Counted from the first letter of the stretch, positions 1 to 9,593 are shown. The stretch: DNA of 64,000 bases from Roseibium sp. MMSF_3544 (GCF_030732845.1 NZ_JASHKA010000010.1:124001-188000), one strand, 5' to 3'. Made by a program: numbers and translations. Notes: generated from the letters alone by a model not told the origin.

Positions 1-633
1 TTGTTCCAAGAGCTCACGGGCCTTTTCCTCGTTAAAGGGACGGCCTTCGCCTTCCTGATATAGGATGGCAAGATTGTAGAGTGCGGCCGCATTGCCGGCA
101 TCGGCCGCCTGTTCAAACAGATCCGCCGCCTTGGTCTTGTCGACCTCCACACCGGTGCCGAGGAGATAAAACTGCGCGAGTTGCAGCGCAGATCCGCTGT
201 CACCGGCTGCCGCCGCCAGCGAGTACCAGTCTGCCGCCTTGGTCTTGTCGAGTTCAATGCCGAGACCTTTTTCGTGTAACACACCGAGCAGAGCCTGAGC
301 TGCCTTGTCACCCTGTTCAGCAAGAGGTGTCGCCAATCCGAGCGCGGTCAGAAACCAGCCGCGCTGAAATGCCGAATACGCCGTATCTGCCGTTGCGGTT
401 TTGCTGTCGTCCAATTCGGGAGGGCCAGCGTCGATGATACCGAACAATGTCTTGTTTTGTGTCGTGACATCAATAACCGCGGGGGTCCTGTCGGGTCCTT
501 CGCCAGTCGCTACGGCATCGAAGTCGGTATCCTGCGCGGCTGCATCCGATACGCAGACGGAAAGGGTCATGGCAGCGGCCAAAGCGAATACGGCCAGGCG
601 TGTGTTGCAAGCACAGGCGTATTCCTTCGGCAT
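1..633 (-). CDS. Sel1-repeat (TPR-like) secreted protein, truncated by the window edge
   Basis: The reading frame is open from an ATG at 633 to base 1 (211 codons, no stop), so the C-terminus lies outside the window. The N-terminus has basic and hydrophobic residues ending in a plausible signal peptide (about residues 8-35). From about residue 100 there are tandem Sel1-like repeats, each with Ala-rich helices and the pattern 'G.G...D..KA..W/L....A.AG'. Such repeats are solenoid protein-protein binding modules. The gene follows the ThiE-like gene on the same strand, 35 bp away, and is probably the last gene of the tkt-gap-pgk-fba block. Its partner cannot be read from the sequence. Confidence 0.8.
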   Translation of the reverse strand, partial: MPKEYACACNTRLAVFALAAAMTLSVCVSDAAAQDTDFDAVATGEGPDRTPAVIDVTTQNKTLFGIIDAGPPELDDSKTATADTAYSAFQRGWFLTALGLATPLAEQGDKAAQALLGVLHEKGLGIELDKTKAADWYSLAAAAGDSGSALQLAQFYLLGTGVEVDKTKAADLFEQAADAGNAAALYNLAILYQEGEGRPFNEEKARELLEQ

Positions 634-668
634 CAGTCTACTCCGTCGTTTCAACAGGCGTCAGTCGT

Positions 669-1310
669 TCAATCCACATCGGCAAACGGATTGGCGTCCA
701 GTATCCGGTTTGCCTCGGCAATCACAGCGGAAATGTCACTTTCCGACTGCCACACGGCATCCTTCAACGCAACAAAGTCCGCTCCAGTCGCGGCAACTTC
801 GTCAAGCGTTTCCAGTGTGTTGCCGGCAAGCGCCACACAGGGCGTTTCAAACAGCTCAGCCCACCAGGACGCACTTGAGAGCGTCTTGTCGTGTGCCTTT
901 TCCTTTTCATCCAGATCCAGCTTGCCGAAGAATATATAGTCCACTCCGGTTTCCGCCCATTCCATGGCATCGTGTTTCAACTTGGTTCCGCCCGTTCCGA
1001 CGATCCGTTCCGGTTGAAAGCTCTCAACCGCAAGCTTGAGGTCTTCAAGAGACGTGTCGACATGCACGCCGTCGGCGCCGCTGCGCCCGGCGGCCTGCGT
1101 GTCCCTATAGATCAAGGCAGCCGCGCCGCCTTCCTGAATCACGGGGACGAGCGTCGCCGCAGCATCCTGAATGGCCTTCGTTCCGGCGTCCGGCAAATAG
1201 ATCAAAACGCACGCAACATCGCCGCCCGAAAAAGCTGTCTTCAGTTTTCCTGCCAGATCATTGGTGTCGAATTGTGGTGGCGTTACGAGAAAGAGGCGGG
1301 GGCGATTCAC
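669..1310 (-). CDS. ThiE/TenI-like TIM-barrel protein (thiamine phosphate synthase family)
   Basis: This 213-residue protein has the TMP-TENI fold pattern. The N-terminal strand is 'RLFLVTPP', followed by 'ALIYRDT', 'GADGVHVDTS' (the family's GVH motif), 'IVGTGG' and 'DYIFFG'. True ThiE enzymes join HMP-pyrophosphate to thiazole phosphate in thiamine synthesis. Here the usual G-x-S-x-H stretch reads GTGGTKLKH, and the phosphate-binding 'GP.FPT..K' stretch is replaced by 'FGKLDLDEKEKAH'. Catalysis as ThiE is therefore doubtful, and TenI-like or another role is possible. It follows fba by 140 bp and precedes the Sel1 gene, a position known in related bacteria from their glycolytic block. Family call is firm, function is not. 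Confidence 0.75.
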   Translation of the reverse strand: MNRPRLFLVTPPQFDTNDLAGKLKTAFSGGDVACVLIYLPDAGTKAIQDAAATLVPVIQEGGAAALIYRDTQAAGRSGADGVHVDTSLEDLKLAVESFQPERIVGTGGTKLKHDAMEWAETGVDYIFFGKLDLDEKEKAHDKTLSSASWWAELFETPCVALAGNTLETLDEVAATGADFVALKDAVWQSESDISAVIAEANRILDANPFADVD

Positions 1311-1383
1311 TTTTTGGGTCCTGCTTGCGGCAATTCTTCACGCGGGGTGCTCCCGCCGGTCAGTTCATGACCTAAAGACGGCA

Positions 1384-1408
1384 AAAGAGGGACGCAAGGC
1401 CCCTCTTT
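1384..1408 (-). terminator. Hairpin between fba and the ThiE-like gene
   Basis: AAAGAGGG and CCCTCTTT form an 8-bp stem around a 9-base loop. Read on the minus strand it is followed by TTTT. It sits 43 bp after the fba stop, so it is a weak factor-independent terminator or attenuator that would reduce transcription into the ThiE-like gene. Confidence 0.45.
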
Positions 1409-1450
1409 CAAGAAAGTGAATGGTCTGTTCTTTTCCAGCTTCGCTGCCGG

Positions 1451-2518
1451 TCAGCCGATTTTCGGATCCAGGCTGCCATCCTGATACTTTGCAGCCATTT
1501 CGGCGAGCGTGCTAATTTTCGTGATCTTGGACGCCTGGCCCGCTGTGTTGAAGGCCTCAAGACGCTCAACACACAGCTTCTCCATCGCCTCGCGCGCCGG
1601 TTTCAGGTATTTGCGCGGGTCGAATTCGCCCGGATTTTCGGCGAGAACGCGGCGGATCTGGCCGGTCAACGCCATGCGGTTATCCGTATCGATGTTGATC
1701 TTGCGCACGCCGTTTCTGATGCCACGTTGGATTTCTTCGACCGGAACACCCCAGGTCTGGGGCATTTCTCCGCCATACTGGTTGATGATGTCCTGCAGGT
1801 CCTGCGGAACGGAGGACGACCCGTGCATGACCAGATGCGTGTCCGGCAGACGGCGGTGAATTTCCTCAATCACATGCATCGCCAGGATGTCGCCATCGGG
1901 TTTGCGGGTAAACTTGTAAGCGCCGTGACTGGTGCCCATGGCGATGGCCAGCGCGTCGACCTTGGTCTCCTGAACGAATTTCACGGCCTCTTCCGGATCC
2001 GTCAGCAGCTGATCGTGGCTGAGTTTGCCTTCGGCGCCGTGCCCGTCTTCCTTGTCGCCCATGCCGGTTTCGAGTGAGCCGAGAACACCGAGCTCGCCCT
2101 CAACGGAGATGCCGCCGAGATGAGCCATGTCCGTCACGGTCTTGGTCACACCGACATTGTAGTCCCAGTTGGCCGGGGTCTTGCCGTCAGCTTCCAGCGA
2201 ACCGTCCATCATGACGGAGGTGAAACCGGCCTGGATGGCGGTCATGCAGGTCTGCGGGGCATTGCCGTGATCGAGATGCACGCAGACCGGAATGCGCGGA
2301 TAGATCTCGACGACCGCGTCCATCATGTGCTTCAGCATCACATCGTGGGCATAGGCGCGCGCGCCGCGCGACGCCTGGATGATAACCGGAGAGTCGGTCT
2401 TGTCGGCCGCGGCCATGATCGCCAGGGCCTGCTCCATGTTGTTGATATTGAAAGCCGGAACGCCGTAGTCGTTTTCCGCGGCATGATCAAGCAACTGGCG
2501 AAGGGTAATACGTGCCAT
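1451..2518 (-). CDS. fba: Class II fructose-bisphosphate aldolase
   Basis: Cleaves fructose-1,6-bisphosphate to dihydroxyacetone phosphate and glyceraldehyde-3-phosphate, and the reverse, in the cytoplasm. The 355-residue length and sequence match the Calvin-type class II subfamily, which also handles sedoheptulose bisphosphate. Visible motifs are CVHLDHG (residues 79-85, with catalytic Asp83 and metal-binding His84), '[10 protein letters not shown]', 'VMHGSSS' (metal His, phosphate loop) and 'KINIDTDNR'. I chose the ATG at 2518 because GGGAGA lies just upstream and the protein then begins [10 protein letters not shown] as in homologues. An upstream in-frame start would add 27 unrelated residues. 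The 226 bp ahead of it is AT-rich and may hold its own promoter. Confidence 0.95.
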   Translation of the reverse strand: MARITLRQLLDHAAENDYGVPAFNINNMEQALAIMAAADKTDSPVIIQASRGARAYAHDVMLKHMMDAVVEIYPRIPVCVHLDHGNAPQTCMTAIQAGFTSVMMDGSLEADGKTPANWDYNVGVTKTVTDMAHLGGISVEGELGVLGSLETGMGDKEDGHGAEGKLSHDQLLTDPEEAVKFVQETKVDALAIAMGTSHGAYKFTRKPDGDILAMHVIEEIHRRLPDTHLVMHGSSSVPQDLQDIINQYGGEMPQTWGVPVEEIQRGIRNGVRKINIDTDNRMALTGQIRRVLAENPGEFDPRKYLKPAREAMEKLCVERLEAFNTAGQASKITKISTLAEMAAKYQDGSLDPKIG

Positions 2519-2744
2519 CAAAGTCTCCCAGGGTCCGGTTCCGTGCAGTGCGCTGAAGGCTAGCGCAATATTGCGCTTTGTGCAGTTGCGCTGCGTCAAA
2601 CTCCGGTCGTTCTAACAAGAATTTCGGCTATGGAAAGGCCGTGACCGGTGCCTAAATCAATTAAAATACAACGACATGATGGAATTTCGGCACACACAAT
2701 TAATTTGATGCGTAAATTAATATTTCCCTGTCCGGGTCCGCGAC

Positions 2745-3113
2745 CTAGATCAGTGAACTGACATCGACGAAGGTTCCGGCAGGGTCTCTGAGAATCATGC
2801 GCCGTTGCCCGTATGGCATATCTTGCGGAGCTTCGATGATGTCCGCATTCTCTGCCAAAGCGCGTGCGTGAACCGCATTGCAGTCATCGACAACGAAAGT
2901 CAGCATGACACCGGCAGGAGCATTTCGGGCACCAGCCGGGACGATATCGTTTGTCTGTTCAAGAATGCCGAGTTCCAGCGCCGGGTTCTGCGGATCGGCC
3001 AGGTTTACGAACCAGTCGGAGGAAAACTTTGGCGTCAGTCCAAGCAGGGTCTCATAGAAGGCAGCCGTCGCGGCGACGTCCGTCGTGAGAATGTTGGTAA
3101 AGCAGCGCTGCAT
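2745..3113 (-). CDS. VOC-family (glyoxalase/bleomycin-resistance fold) protein
   Basis: A 122-residue single-unit VOC protein. It opens 'CFTNILTTDVAATAAFYETLLGL' in sense, the usual first beta-alpha-beta unit, and ends 'RMILRDPAGTFVDV', the usual last strand with its metal-ligand region. VOC proteins bind metals or small molecules and include lyases, dioxygenases and resistance proteins; the substrate here is unknown. A near-perfect ribosome site (AGGAGG, 5 bases before ATG 3113) fixes the start. It begins only 20 bp after the pgk stop, so it is probably co-transcribed with pgk, an unusual guest between pgk and fba. Confidence 0.85.
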   Translation of the reverse strand: MQRCFTNILTTDVAATAAFYETLLGLTPKFSSDWFVNLADPQNPALELGILEQTNDIVPAGARNAPAGVMLTFVVDDCNAVHARALAENADIIEAPQDMPYGQRRMILRDPAGTFVDVSSLI

Positions 3114-3133
3114 GTTTTCCTCCTGATCTGCTG

Positions 3134-4327
3134 TTAGCCCTCCAGGGCTTTCACACCCGGCAGTTCCTTGCCCTCGAGCCATTCGAGGAAGGCCCCGCCT
3201 GCTGTGGACACATAGGAGAAACTGTCCGCAGCACCAGCATGGTTGAGGGCCGCAACGGTATCGCCGCCGCCGGCAACGGAATTCAGCTTGCCGGCTTTTG
3301 TGTTTTGTGCCGCATGTTTGGCTGCCGCGACCGTTGCAATGTCGAACGGCGCGATTTCGAAGGCACCGAGAGGGCCGTTCCAGACAAGTGTTCTGGCAGC
3401 ATCGATCTTGGACTTGACGGTTGTAATGGAGGCTTTGCCAACATCCAGAATCATGCCGTCGGCGGGAATGGCATCGAGCGAGACCGTTTCGTTGTCCGCG
3501 CTGGCCTTGAACTCCTTCGCAACGACTGCATCGTCGGGCAACACGATTTCACAGTTTGCCGCTTCGGCTGCCACCATGATTTTTCGGGCAGTGTCGGCCA
3601 GATCATGCTCGCAGAGTGACTTGCCGACATCGACGCCTTTCGCTGCCAGAAACGTGTTGGCCATGCCGCCGCCAATTACCAGCATATCGACCTTGGACAC
3701 CAGGTTCTCCAGAAGATCGATTTTTGAGGAAACCTTTGCGCCGCCGACAACCGCCAGAACCGGACGGACCGGTTCGCCGAGTGCAGATCCGAGGGCTTCG
3801 AGTTCGGCCTGCATCGTGCGCCCTGCGTAGGCGGGCAGGAGCTTGGCGATGCCTTCGGTGGAACCGTGTGCGCGGTGGGCGGCAGAGAAAGCATCATTGA
3901 CGTAGATATCACCGTTCGCTGCCAGGGCCTTGGCAAACTCCGGATCGTTCTTTTCCTCGCCCTTGTGGTAGCGGGTGTTTTCCAGGAGCAAAACGCCACT
4001 ATCCGGCAGCGCTGCGATAGCGTCTGCTGCTGCCGGTCCGATGCAGTCATTGGCGAAGGCGACCGGCTTTCCGAGCAGATCGGCGACAGCAGGAGCAACC
4101 GGCGCGAGCGACATCTCCGCCACGCGCTCCCCCTTCGGGCGGCCGAAATGGGCGAGCAGAACAACCTTCGCGCCTTTTTCGGATAATTCGCGAATGGTTG
4201 GCAGAACCCGTTCGATACGGGTGGTGTCGGTGACCCTGCCACCGTCCATCGGAACGTTGAGGTCAACGCGGACCAGAACGCGCTTGCCGGCAAGATCGGA
4301 CAGGTCGTCGAGAGTTTTGAAAGCCAT
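3134..4327 (-). CDS. pgk: Phosphoglycerate kinase
   Basis: Transfers phosphate from 1,3-bisphosphoglycerate to ADP in glycolysis and works in reverse in gluconeogenesis. The 397 residues carry the family signature '[15 protein letters not shown]' near the N-terminus, '[10 protein letters not shown]', '[14 protein letters not shown]', '[13 protein letters not shown]', '[10 protein letters not shown]' and '[12 protein letters not shown]' near the C-terminus, covering both substrate-binding lobes. I prefer ATG 4327 (MAFKTLDDL), preceded by AGGTGA. A GTG three codons upstream at 4336 is possible. A strong terminator lies between gap and this gene, so pgk may have partly independent expression. 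Confidence 0.97.
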   Translation of the reverse strand: MAFKTLDDLSDLAGKRVLVRVDLNVPMDGGRVTDTTRIERVLPTIRELSEKGAKVVLLAHFGRPKGERVAEMSLAPVAPAVADLLGKPVAFANDCIGPAAADAIAALPDSGVLLLENTRYHKGEEKNDPEFAKALAANGDIYVNDAFSAAHRAHGSTEGIAKLLPAYAGRTMQAELEALGSALGEPVRPVLAVVGGAKVSSKIDLLENLVSKVDMLVIGGGMANTFLAAKGVDVGKSLCEHDLADTARKIMVAAEAANCEIVLPDDAVVAKEFKASADNETVSLDAIPADGMILDVGKASITTVKSKIDAARTLVWNGPLGAFEIAPFDIATVAAAKHAAQNTKAGKLNSVAGGGDTVAALNHAGAADSFSYVSTAGGAFLEWLEGKELPGVKALEG

Positions 4328-4359
4328 GGGTGTCACCTGTGGTCAGGAACAATTCGCAC

Positions 4360-4392
4360 AAAAAAGGCGGATGCAGCGATCCCGCATCCGCC
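4360..4392 (-). terminator. Strong factor-independent terminator between gap and pgk
   Basis: GGCGGATGC and GCATCCGCC form a 9-bp GC-rich stem. On the minus strand it is followed directly by six Ts. It acts on transcripts from gap. A second small hairpin (GGATGTT/AACATCC, 4407-4422) lies between it and the gap stop codon. Confidence 0.8.
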
Positions 4393-4432
4393 AATGGGTT
4401 CAAACAGGATGTTTCAACATCCGGCTCACCGT

Positions 4433-5443
4433 TTAGATCAGCTTCGCCATAGCGATGGCCGTGTCAGACATGCGGCAGGAGAAGCCCCACTCGTTGTCGT
4501 ACCAGGACAGGATACGAACGAAAGTACCGTCCAGAACCTTGGTCTGGTCCGTGTGGAACACGGAGGAGTGGCTGTCATGGTTGAAATCCATGGAGACCAG
4601 TTTGTCGTCGGTGTAGCCGAGAATGCCCTTCAGCTTGCCGTTGGCGGCTTCGCGAATGGCGTTGTTGATTTCTTCAGCCGTGGTCTCGCGCTTGGCGATG
4701 AAGTTGAGGTCGACGACGGAAACGTTCGGGGTCGGGACGCGGATCGCAACACCGTCCAGCTTGCCGTTGAGTTCCGGCAGGACCAGGCCAACCGCCTTGG
4801 CAGCACCGGTGGAGGTCGGGATCATGGACATGGCTGCCGCGCGGGCGCGATAAAGATCCTTGTGCATGGTGTCCAGCGTCGGCTGGTCGCCTGTATAGGA
4901 GTGGATCGTCGTCATGAAGCCCTTTTCGATGCCGATGGCTTCATTGAGCACATAGGCGACCGGAGACAGGCAGTTGGTGGTGCAGGACGCGTTGGAAACG
5001 ACGAGATCGTCGGCGGTCAGTGCGCTATCGTTGACGCCGAAGACAATGGTCTTGTCGGCACCGGCTGCCGGTGCGGAGACCAGGACGCGTTTCGCGCCGG
5101 CTTCCAGATGCATAGAAGCCTTTTCCTTGGCGGTGAAGATGCCCGTGCATTCCATGGCGACTTCAACACCAAGCTCGCCCCAGGGAAGTTCCTTCGGGTC
5201 GCGGATAGCAGTCACCTTGATCGGCTTGCCACCACCGACGACGATGCTGTCGCCGTCGACAACCACCTCTGCCGGGAACCTGCCGTGAACCGAATCGTAT
5301 CGCAGCAGGTGCGCATTGGTCTCAACCGGGCCGAGATCGTTGATGGCGACGACTTCGATGTCCGTGCGGCCGCTCTCGACGATTGCACGCAATATGTTCC
5401 GGCCGATGCGACCGAAACCGTTGATTGCTACCTTGGTTACCAT
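4433..5443 (-). CDS. gap: Glyceraldehyde-3-phosphate dehydrogenase (type I)
   Basis: Oxidises glyceraldehyde-3-phosphate to 1,3-bisphosphoglycerate. The 336 residues begin with the Rossmann motif '[12 protein letters not shown]'. An acidic residue in 'VVAINDLG' (Asp36) favours NAD over NADP. The catalytic Cys154 lies in 'NASCTTNCL', and the C-terminal '[12 protein letters not shown]' closes the active site. ATG 5443 is chosen because GGGAG sits 7 bases upstream and the N-terminus then matches the family. The gene is 143 bp after tkt and ends in a strong terminator. Confidence 0.97.
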   Translation of the reverse strand: MVTKVAINGFGRIGRNILRAIVESGRTDIEVVAINDLGPVETNAHLLRYDSVHGRFPAEVVVDGDSIVVGGGKPIKVTAIRDPKELPWGELGVEVAMECTGIFTAKEKASMHLEAGAKRVLVSAPAAGADKTIVFGVNDSALTADDLVVSNASCTTNCLSPVAYVLNEAIGIEKGFMTTIHSYTGDQPTLDTMHKDLYRARAAAMSMIPTSTGAAKAVGLVLPELNGKLDGVAIRVPTPNVSVVDLNFIAKRETTAEEINNAIREAANGKLKGILGYTDDKLVSMDFNHDSHSSVFHTDQTKVLDGTFVRILSWYDNEWGFSCRMSDTAIAMAKLI

Positions 5444-5586
5444 TTTCAACTCCCGCAATCTCTAGCGTCTTTCCAGGATTGACGCCGATTGGTGCACCAC
5501 CGTGTGGTGGTTGCGTTAAAGGGCAATTCTGTGCCCGGGGCCCGGCGACTTATGGAGGAAATCAAGCTGCCGGGAATTGATCTCAA

Positions 5587-7578
5587 TTAAGCGCCGAGCT
5601 TTTCCTTCACAGCGGCAACAACGGCGTCCTTGGTGATGCCGAAATGCTCATAGAGTGCCTTGTAGGGCGCGCTCGCACCGAAACCGGTCATGCCGACAAA
5701 GGCACCATCGTTGCCGATGAAGCGGTCCCAACCCATGCGGATGCCGGCTTCGACGGCAACCTTGACCGCACCCGTGCCGATCACGGCGGCCTTGTAGTCT
5801 TCGGACTGGGCCTCGAACAACTCAAAGGATGGGACAGATACGACCCTCACGGCAACACCGTCTTCGGTCAGATCCTTGTGAGCGGCGACTGCAATCTCGA
5901 CTTCGGACCCGGATGCGAAAATCGTCACCGCCGCCTCGTCATCGCTGTCGACGAGCACATAGGCCCCCTTTGCGCAGAGATTGTCCTCTTCATAGGTCTT
6001 GCGCACGGACGGCAGGTTCTGGCGCGTCAGCGCGAGGATGGACGGTCCGTCCTGGTTTTCCAGGGACAGCTGCCAGCATTCCAGTGTCTCGGTGATGTCG
6101 GCCGGACGGAAGAATGTAAGTTGCGGAATGGCACGCAATGCTGCGAAATGTTCGACCGGCTGGTGGGTGGGGCCGTCCTCGCCGAGACCAATGGAGTCAT
6201 GGGTCATGACATGAATGACCCGCTGCTTCATCAAGGCCGCCAGACGGATTGATGGACGGCAGTAGTCGGAGAAGATCAGGAAGCCGCCGGAATAAGGAAT
6301 AATGCCCCGGTGCAGCGCCATGCCGTTCATGGCGGCGGCCATGCCGTGCTCGCGAATGCCGTAATGGATGTATCGCCCGGAAAAATCATCCGGCGTGACC
6401 GGCACGGTTTGCTCGGTCTTGGTGTTGTTCGAGCCCGTCAGGTCAGCAGAGCCGCCGATCGTTTCCGGAACCACTTCGTTGATGACGCCAAGAACCGCCT
6501 CGGATGCCTTTCGGGTGGCCATTGTCGGCTGCTCTTCAGCAAGCTTCTTCTTGTAGTCCTGCACGGCTTGCGTGAAGCCGGCCGGAAGATCGCCGCGGTT
6601 ACGGCGCTCGAATTCCGCCTTTTTGTCCGCATCCGCATCGGCAAAACGTTTCTGCCAATCCTTGTGGGCGTGAGCGGAGCGCAAGGCTGCAATACGCCAG
6701 GCGTCCAGAATGTCGCTTGGGACCTCAAACGGCTCATGCGGCCAGTTGAGCGCTTCGCGGGTTGCAGCAATTTCCTCGGCGCCAAGGGGGGCGCCGTGCG
6801 CCTTTGCAGTGCCGGCCTTGGTCGGGGCTCCAAAGCCAATCGTCGTCTTTGCGGCGATCAGCGTCGGGCTGTCACTCGCCTGCGCCTGGCGGATTGCGTC
6901 CGCAATGGCTTCCGGATCGTGACCGTCAATGGAAATCGTGTTCCAGCCGGACGCTTCAAAGCGTTCCTGCTGGTTGGTGCTGTCGGTGATCTCGACCTTG
7001 CCGTCGATGGATATACCGTTGTCGTCCCAGAACACGATAAGCTTGTTCAGCTTCAGGTGACCGGCCAGCGTCAGGGCTTCCTGGCTGATGCCCTCCATCA
7101 GACAGCCGTCACCGGCAAGCACGTAGGTGTAGTGGTCGACAAGATCCTTACCGAAACGGTCAGCCTGCAGGCGTTCGGCGATCGCCATGCCCACAGCGTT
7201 GCCCAGTCCCTGGCCTAGCGGTCCGGTCGTGGTTTCAATACCTTCGCCATGACCGAACTCGGGATGGCCGGCGGTGCGGGAGCCAAGCTGACGGAAATTT
7301 TTCAGCTCATCCAGCGTGAAGTCTTCATAACCAAGCAGATACAGAAGGCTGTAAAGCAGCATGGACCCGTGACCGGCTGACAGCACGAAACGGTCGCGGT
7401 CCGCCCAATTGGGAGCCGTCGGGTCGAATTTCAGGAATTCAGTGAACAGGACCGTTGCGATATCGGCCGCCCCCATGGGCAAGCCGGGGTGACCGGATTT
7501 CGCCTTTTCCACGGCATCAATGGCAAGAAAGCGGATCGCGTTTGCCATGCGCTGGTGTTTTTCAAGATCGGTCATCAT
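5587..7578 (-). CDS. tkt: Transketolase
   Basis: A thiamine-pyrophosphate enzyme moving two-carbon units between sugar phosphates in the pentose phosphate pathway. At 663 residues it is full length. Visible parts are '[14 protein letters not shown]' (N-terminal substrate/TPP site), '[13 protein letters not shown]', the TPP-binding '[14 protein letters not shown]' through '[16 protein letters not shown]', the PYR-domain '[18 protein letters not shown]' with the catalytic Glu, and '[17 protein letters not shown]'. Two adjacent ATG codons (7578 and 7575) follow GGGAAG. It is the first gene of the minus-strand carbon block. Confidence 0.97.
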   Translation of the reverse strand: MMTDLEKHQRMANAIRFLAIDAVEKAKSGHPGLPMGAADIATVLFTEFLKFDPTAPNWADRDRFVLSAGHGSMLLYSLLYLLGYEDFTLDELKNFRQLGSRTAGHPEFGHGEGIETTTGPLGQGLGNAVGMAIAERLQADRFGKDLVDHYTYVLAGDGCLMEGISQEALTLAGHLKLNKLIVFWDDNGISIDGKVEITDSTNQQERFEASGWNTISIDGHDPEAIADAIRQAQASDSPTLIAAKTTIGFGAPTKAGTAKAHGAPLGAEEIAATREALNWPHEPFEVPSDILDAWRIAALRSAHAHKDWQKRFADADADKKAEFERRNRGDLPAGFTQAVQDYKKKLAEEQPTMATRKASEAVLGVINEVVPETIGGSADLTGSNNTKTEQTVPVTPDDFSGRYIHYGIREHGMAAAMNGMALHRGIIPYSGGFLIFSDYCRPSIRLAALMKQRVIHVMTHDSIGLGEDGPTHQPVEHFAALRAIPQLTFFRPADITETLECWQLSLENQDGPSILALTRQNLPSVRKTYEEDNLCAKGAYVLVDSDDEAAVTIFASGSEVEIAVAAHKDLTEDGVAVRVVSVPSFELFEAQSEDYKAAVIGTGAVKVAVEAGIRMGWDRFIGNDGAFVGMTGFGASAPYKALYEHFGITKDAVVAAVKEKLGA

Positions 7579-7998
7579 CTTCCCGTTGCTAACTTTGGAG
7601 CGTCCTTGACCGGAATTGACCGTCCGGCAAGGCGATTATGAAGTGCGTTTGTCAGAGACTGACAGTTCTCAGCTTGGTTCAGGCGCCAGACAAATATCAG
7701 GAACGCGCACCGAGTCAATAAAGCTCCGGAATGCGTTTGTCGGAATAAATTCCCTACGCTGGCGGTTATAGAGTTGAGGATTCTGCCAATGGTGCCATTG
7801 ACTGCGGGAAGTTGCGATGCCTAAGCTCGAACGCCTGACAAAGGTTTGCATTTTCGCCGAATTGTGCGTGCTTGATCGTGCCGGGCAGGGCAGGATTCAA
7901 GCAAGGAGGCGCATGGGGAGGTGAAAGCGACTCTCGCGACTTTGAGGGAATGGGAAGCTTAGGCGGGCCGCCGCAATAAGATCAGGGCGTTTAAAATA
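7579..7998. other. Divergent intergenic region, tkt / DUF4164
   Basis: This 420-bp gap separates divergently transcribed genes and must carry promoters for both. I see no convincing gene. A small palindrome GTCAG-AGA-CTGAC (7651-7663) lies about 75 bp upstream of the tkt start and could be an operator. Short open frames here show no recognisable protein features. Confidence 0.6.
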
Positions 7999-8295
7999 AT
8001 GGCGGAAATCGAGTGTATGGAAAAAACCAGCCTTGCCGATGCGGTAAATCGGCTGGAATCTGCCGTGGGGCATCTGGAAACAGCGGTGCAGCGGCGCATG
8101 GATGCTGACAGGTCCTTGAATTCACTTCAGGACGACCTGCAAAGGCTTGGTGAGGACCGGTCGCAGCTTGCAGCTTCACTTGACGAAAGTGAAGCGCGTG
8201 CCTTGCGGCTGGAAGAGGCCAACAAGGATGTTTCCCGCCGGCTTGTCTCGGCGATGGAGACAATCCGAAGCGTCCTGGATGCGCATGGCGGATGA
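7999..8295 (+). CDS. DUF4164 small coiled-coil protein
   Basis: A 98-residue, highly charged protein that is almost entirely predicted helix with heptad-like spacing of Leu, Val and Ala across residues 10-90. It matches the DUF4164 pattern found in Hyphomicrobiales immediately upstream of zapA. It has no signal peptide or membrane span. It ends 22 bp before zapA, so a role alongside ZapA in division is a guess from position. The start could also be the ATG at 8017, since neither has a strong ribosome site. Confidence 0.75.
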   Translation: MAEIECMEKTSLADAVNRLESAVGHLETAVQRRMDADRSLNSLQDDLQRLGEDRSQLAASLDESEARALRLEEANKDVSRRLVSAMETIRSVLDAHGG

Positions 8296-8317
8296 CGACC
8301 GGAGGGGCTGAAGACGC

Positions 8318-8698
8318 ATGGCGCAGATAACAGTCACGATTAACGGCAAAGCCTTCCGAATGGCCTGTGACGACGGCGAGGAAGACCGTTTGATGGGGCT
8401 GGCTGCCCGATTCGATGGCTGGATCTCCGAATTGAAAGGCTCCTTCGGTGAAATCGGCGATCAGCGGCTGACGGTGATGGCGGGTATCATGGCAACGGAC
8501 CAGCTTTCCGAGCTCGAGCGCAAGATAAAGCAGCTGGAGCAGCAGCTGGCTGACGCAAACCAGCAGAAGCTTGCGGCACTCGACAACATGAGTCAGAACG
8601 AGCAGGAGCTTTCCAGAGCCGTCCACTCTGCGGCCGCCAGGATCGAAAGCCTTGCGGAAGGCCTAACCAAAAGCTTGCGTTCACCCGACCCCTCCTGA
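8318..8698 (+). CDS. zapA: Cell division protein ZapA
   Basis: ZapA binds FtsZ filaments and promotes their bundling at midcell. The 126-residue protein has the compact N-terminal ZapA domain ('QITVTINGKAFRMACDDGEE', 'LMGLAARFDGWISEL', 'RLTVMAGIMATDQLSEL'). A long coiled coil follows (about residues 65-115), through which ZapA tetramerises. The order DUF4164-zapA-6S RNA-cyclo-ligase is common across proteobacteria. Confidence 0.92.
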   Translation: MAQITVTINGKAFRMACDDGEEDRLMGLAARFDGWISELKGSFGEIGDQRLTVMAGIMATDQLSELERKIKQLEQQLADANQQKLAALDNMSQNEQELSRAVHSAAARIESLAEGLTKSLRSPDPS

Positions 8699-8825
8699 TC
8701 GAAGCGCCAACGGGCCGGGCAACAAGCAGAATTTCGTTTGTGATGAAATTGACGACGCTCTGGTAATTGCCGGAGCGCGGGGCTATATGCGGTAATTGCG
8801 GCTGTCCGATACGTCAGGAAAATTA

Positions 8826-8985
8826 TCCCCGGGGCCTTAAGCATTCCTTCGGGAGCTGTCCCTGCGCTGGGCCGTGGTCCGTTGCATACGGCGCCCACCT
8901 ACTTTGTAGGTTTCCCGGGATTGCGATTCCAACGGTCGGACGGCTGCGCTCGCCCCTCAAAGGGGAGCATCCGGGCGTGATGTTG
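8826..8985 (+). ncRNA. ssrS: 6S RNA (SsrS)
   Basis: The 302 bp between zapA and the cyclo-ligase gene hold sequence typical of alphaproteobacterial 6S RNA. The block 'TTCGGGAGCTGTCC' matches the conserved 5' side of the central bubble. It is followed by a G/C-rich apical stem, 'CACCTACTTTGTAGGT' (a hairpin in its own right) and 'CCCGGGATTGCGATTCC'. 6S RNA mimics an open promoter and sequesters sigma70 RNA polymerase. Location between zapA and the 5-formyl-THF cyclo-ligase is the conserved site for this RNA. Ends are approximate; a CTATAT at 8783-8788 could belong to its promoter. Confidence 0.8.
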
Positions 8986-9000
8986 AGATTTTGAGAGCCC

Positions 9001-9579
9001 ATGACAGACGTTTCCACCTTTGCCGCCAAGAAAGACGCTCTACGCAAGCAGGTGCTTGCGCGCAGAAAGGCGATGAGCGACATCGAGCGCATCGAAAAGA
9101 GCTTGCAGCTGGTCGATCACAGCCACACCTTGCCGTTGCCGGAAGGGGCGATCGTCGCCGGGTTCTGGCCGATCCGCGACGAGATCGATCCCAGGCCGCT
9201 TCTGGACACGCTGCGCCAGAAGGGGCACAGGCTGAGCCTGCCGGTCATGACCGGACCCAGCCTGATTTTCAGAAGTCTCGAACGGGACACGGAACTCGTC
9301 GAGGCCGGCTTCGGTTGCCGGGAACCGGGCCCGCAGGCACAGGAGTTGCGCCCCGACGTCCTTCTGATGCCGCTTGCAGGGTTCGACGCAAGCGGGAACC
9401 GTATCGGATACGGCCGGGCCTTTTACGACACCACGATCGCGGCGCTCGAAGCATCAGCGCCGCTGCTTTGCATAGGCGTTGCCTTTTCCGTTCAGGAGGT
9501 TGACCGCGTGCCCACAGAAGCGCATGACAAACCTTTGCATGGAATTTTGACCGAACAGGGCTTCAGATCGTTCGGCTGA
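9001..9579 (+). CDS. 5-formyltetrahydrofolate cyclo-ligase
   Basis: Converts 5-formyl-THF to 5,10-methenyl-THF using ATP, recovering folate from its stable storage form. At 192 residues it is standard length. Family marks are the basic N-terminal helix ('ALRKQVLARRKAM'), 'VAGFWPIRDEIDPRPLL', 'LRPDVLLMPLAGFDASGNRIGYGRAFYD' in sense with the glycine-rich 'GYGRAFYD' site, and 'EAHDKPLHGILTE'. It lies directly downstream of 6S RNA, with which this gene is often co-transcribed, and 14 bp before the phosphoesterase gene. Confidence 0.95.
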   Translation: MTDVSTFAAKKDALRKQVLARRKAMSDIERIEKSLQLVDHSHTLPLPEGAIVAGFWPIRDEIDPRPLLDTLRQKGHRLSLPVMTGPSLIFRSLERDTELVEAGFGCREPGPQAQELRPDVLLMPLAGFDASGNRIGYGRAFYDTTIAALEASAPLLCIGVAFSVQEVDRVPTEAHDKPLHGILTEQGFRSFG

Positions 9580-9593
9580 TCAGGTGAGGGTGT

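Noticed and set aside
7669..7851. Short minus-strand frame upstream of tkt
   Set aside because: 60 codons, no ribosome site, composition like non-coding sequence; the region must hold tkt promoter elements.
8767..8994. 75-codon open frame with several Cys residues between zapA and the cyclo-ligase gene
   Set aside because: It is the sequence of the 6S RNA read as protein; no ribosome site and no family match.
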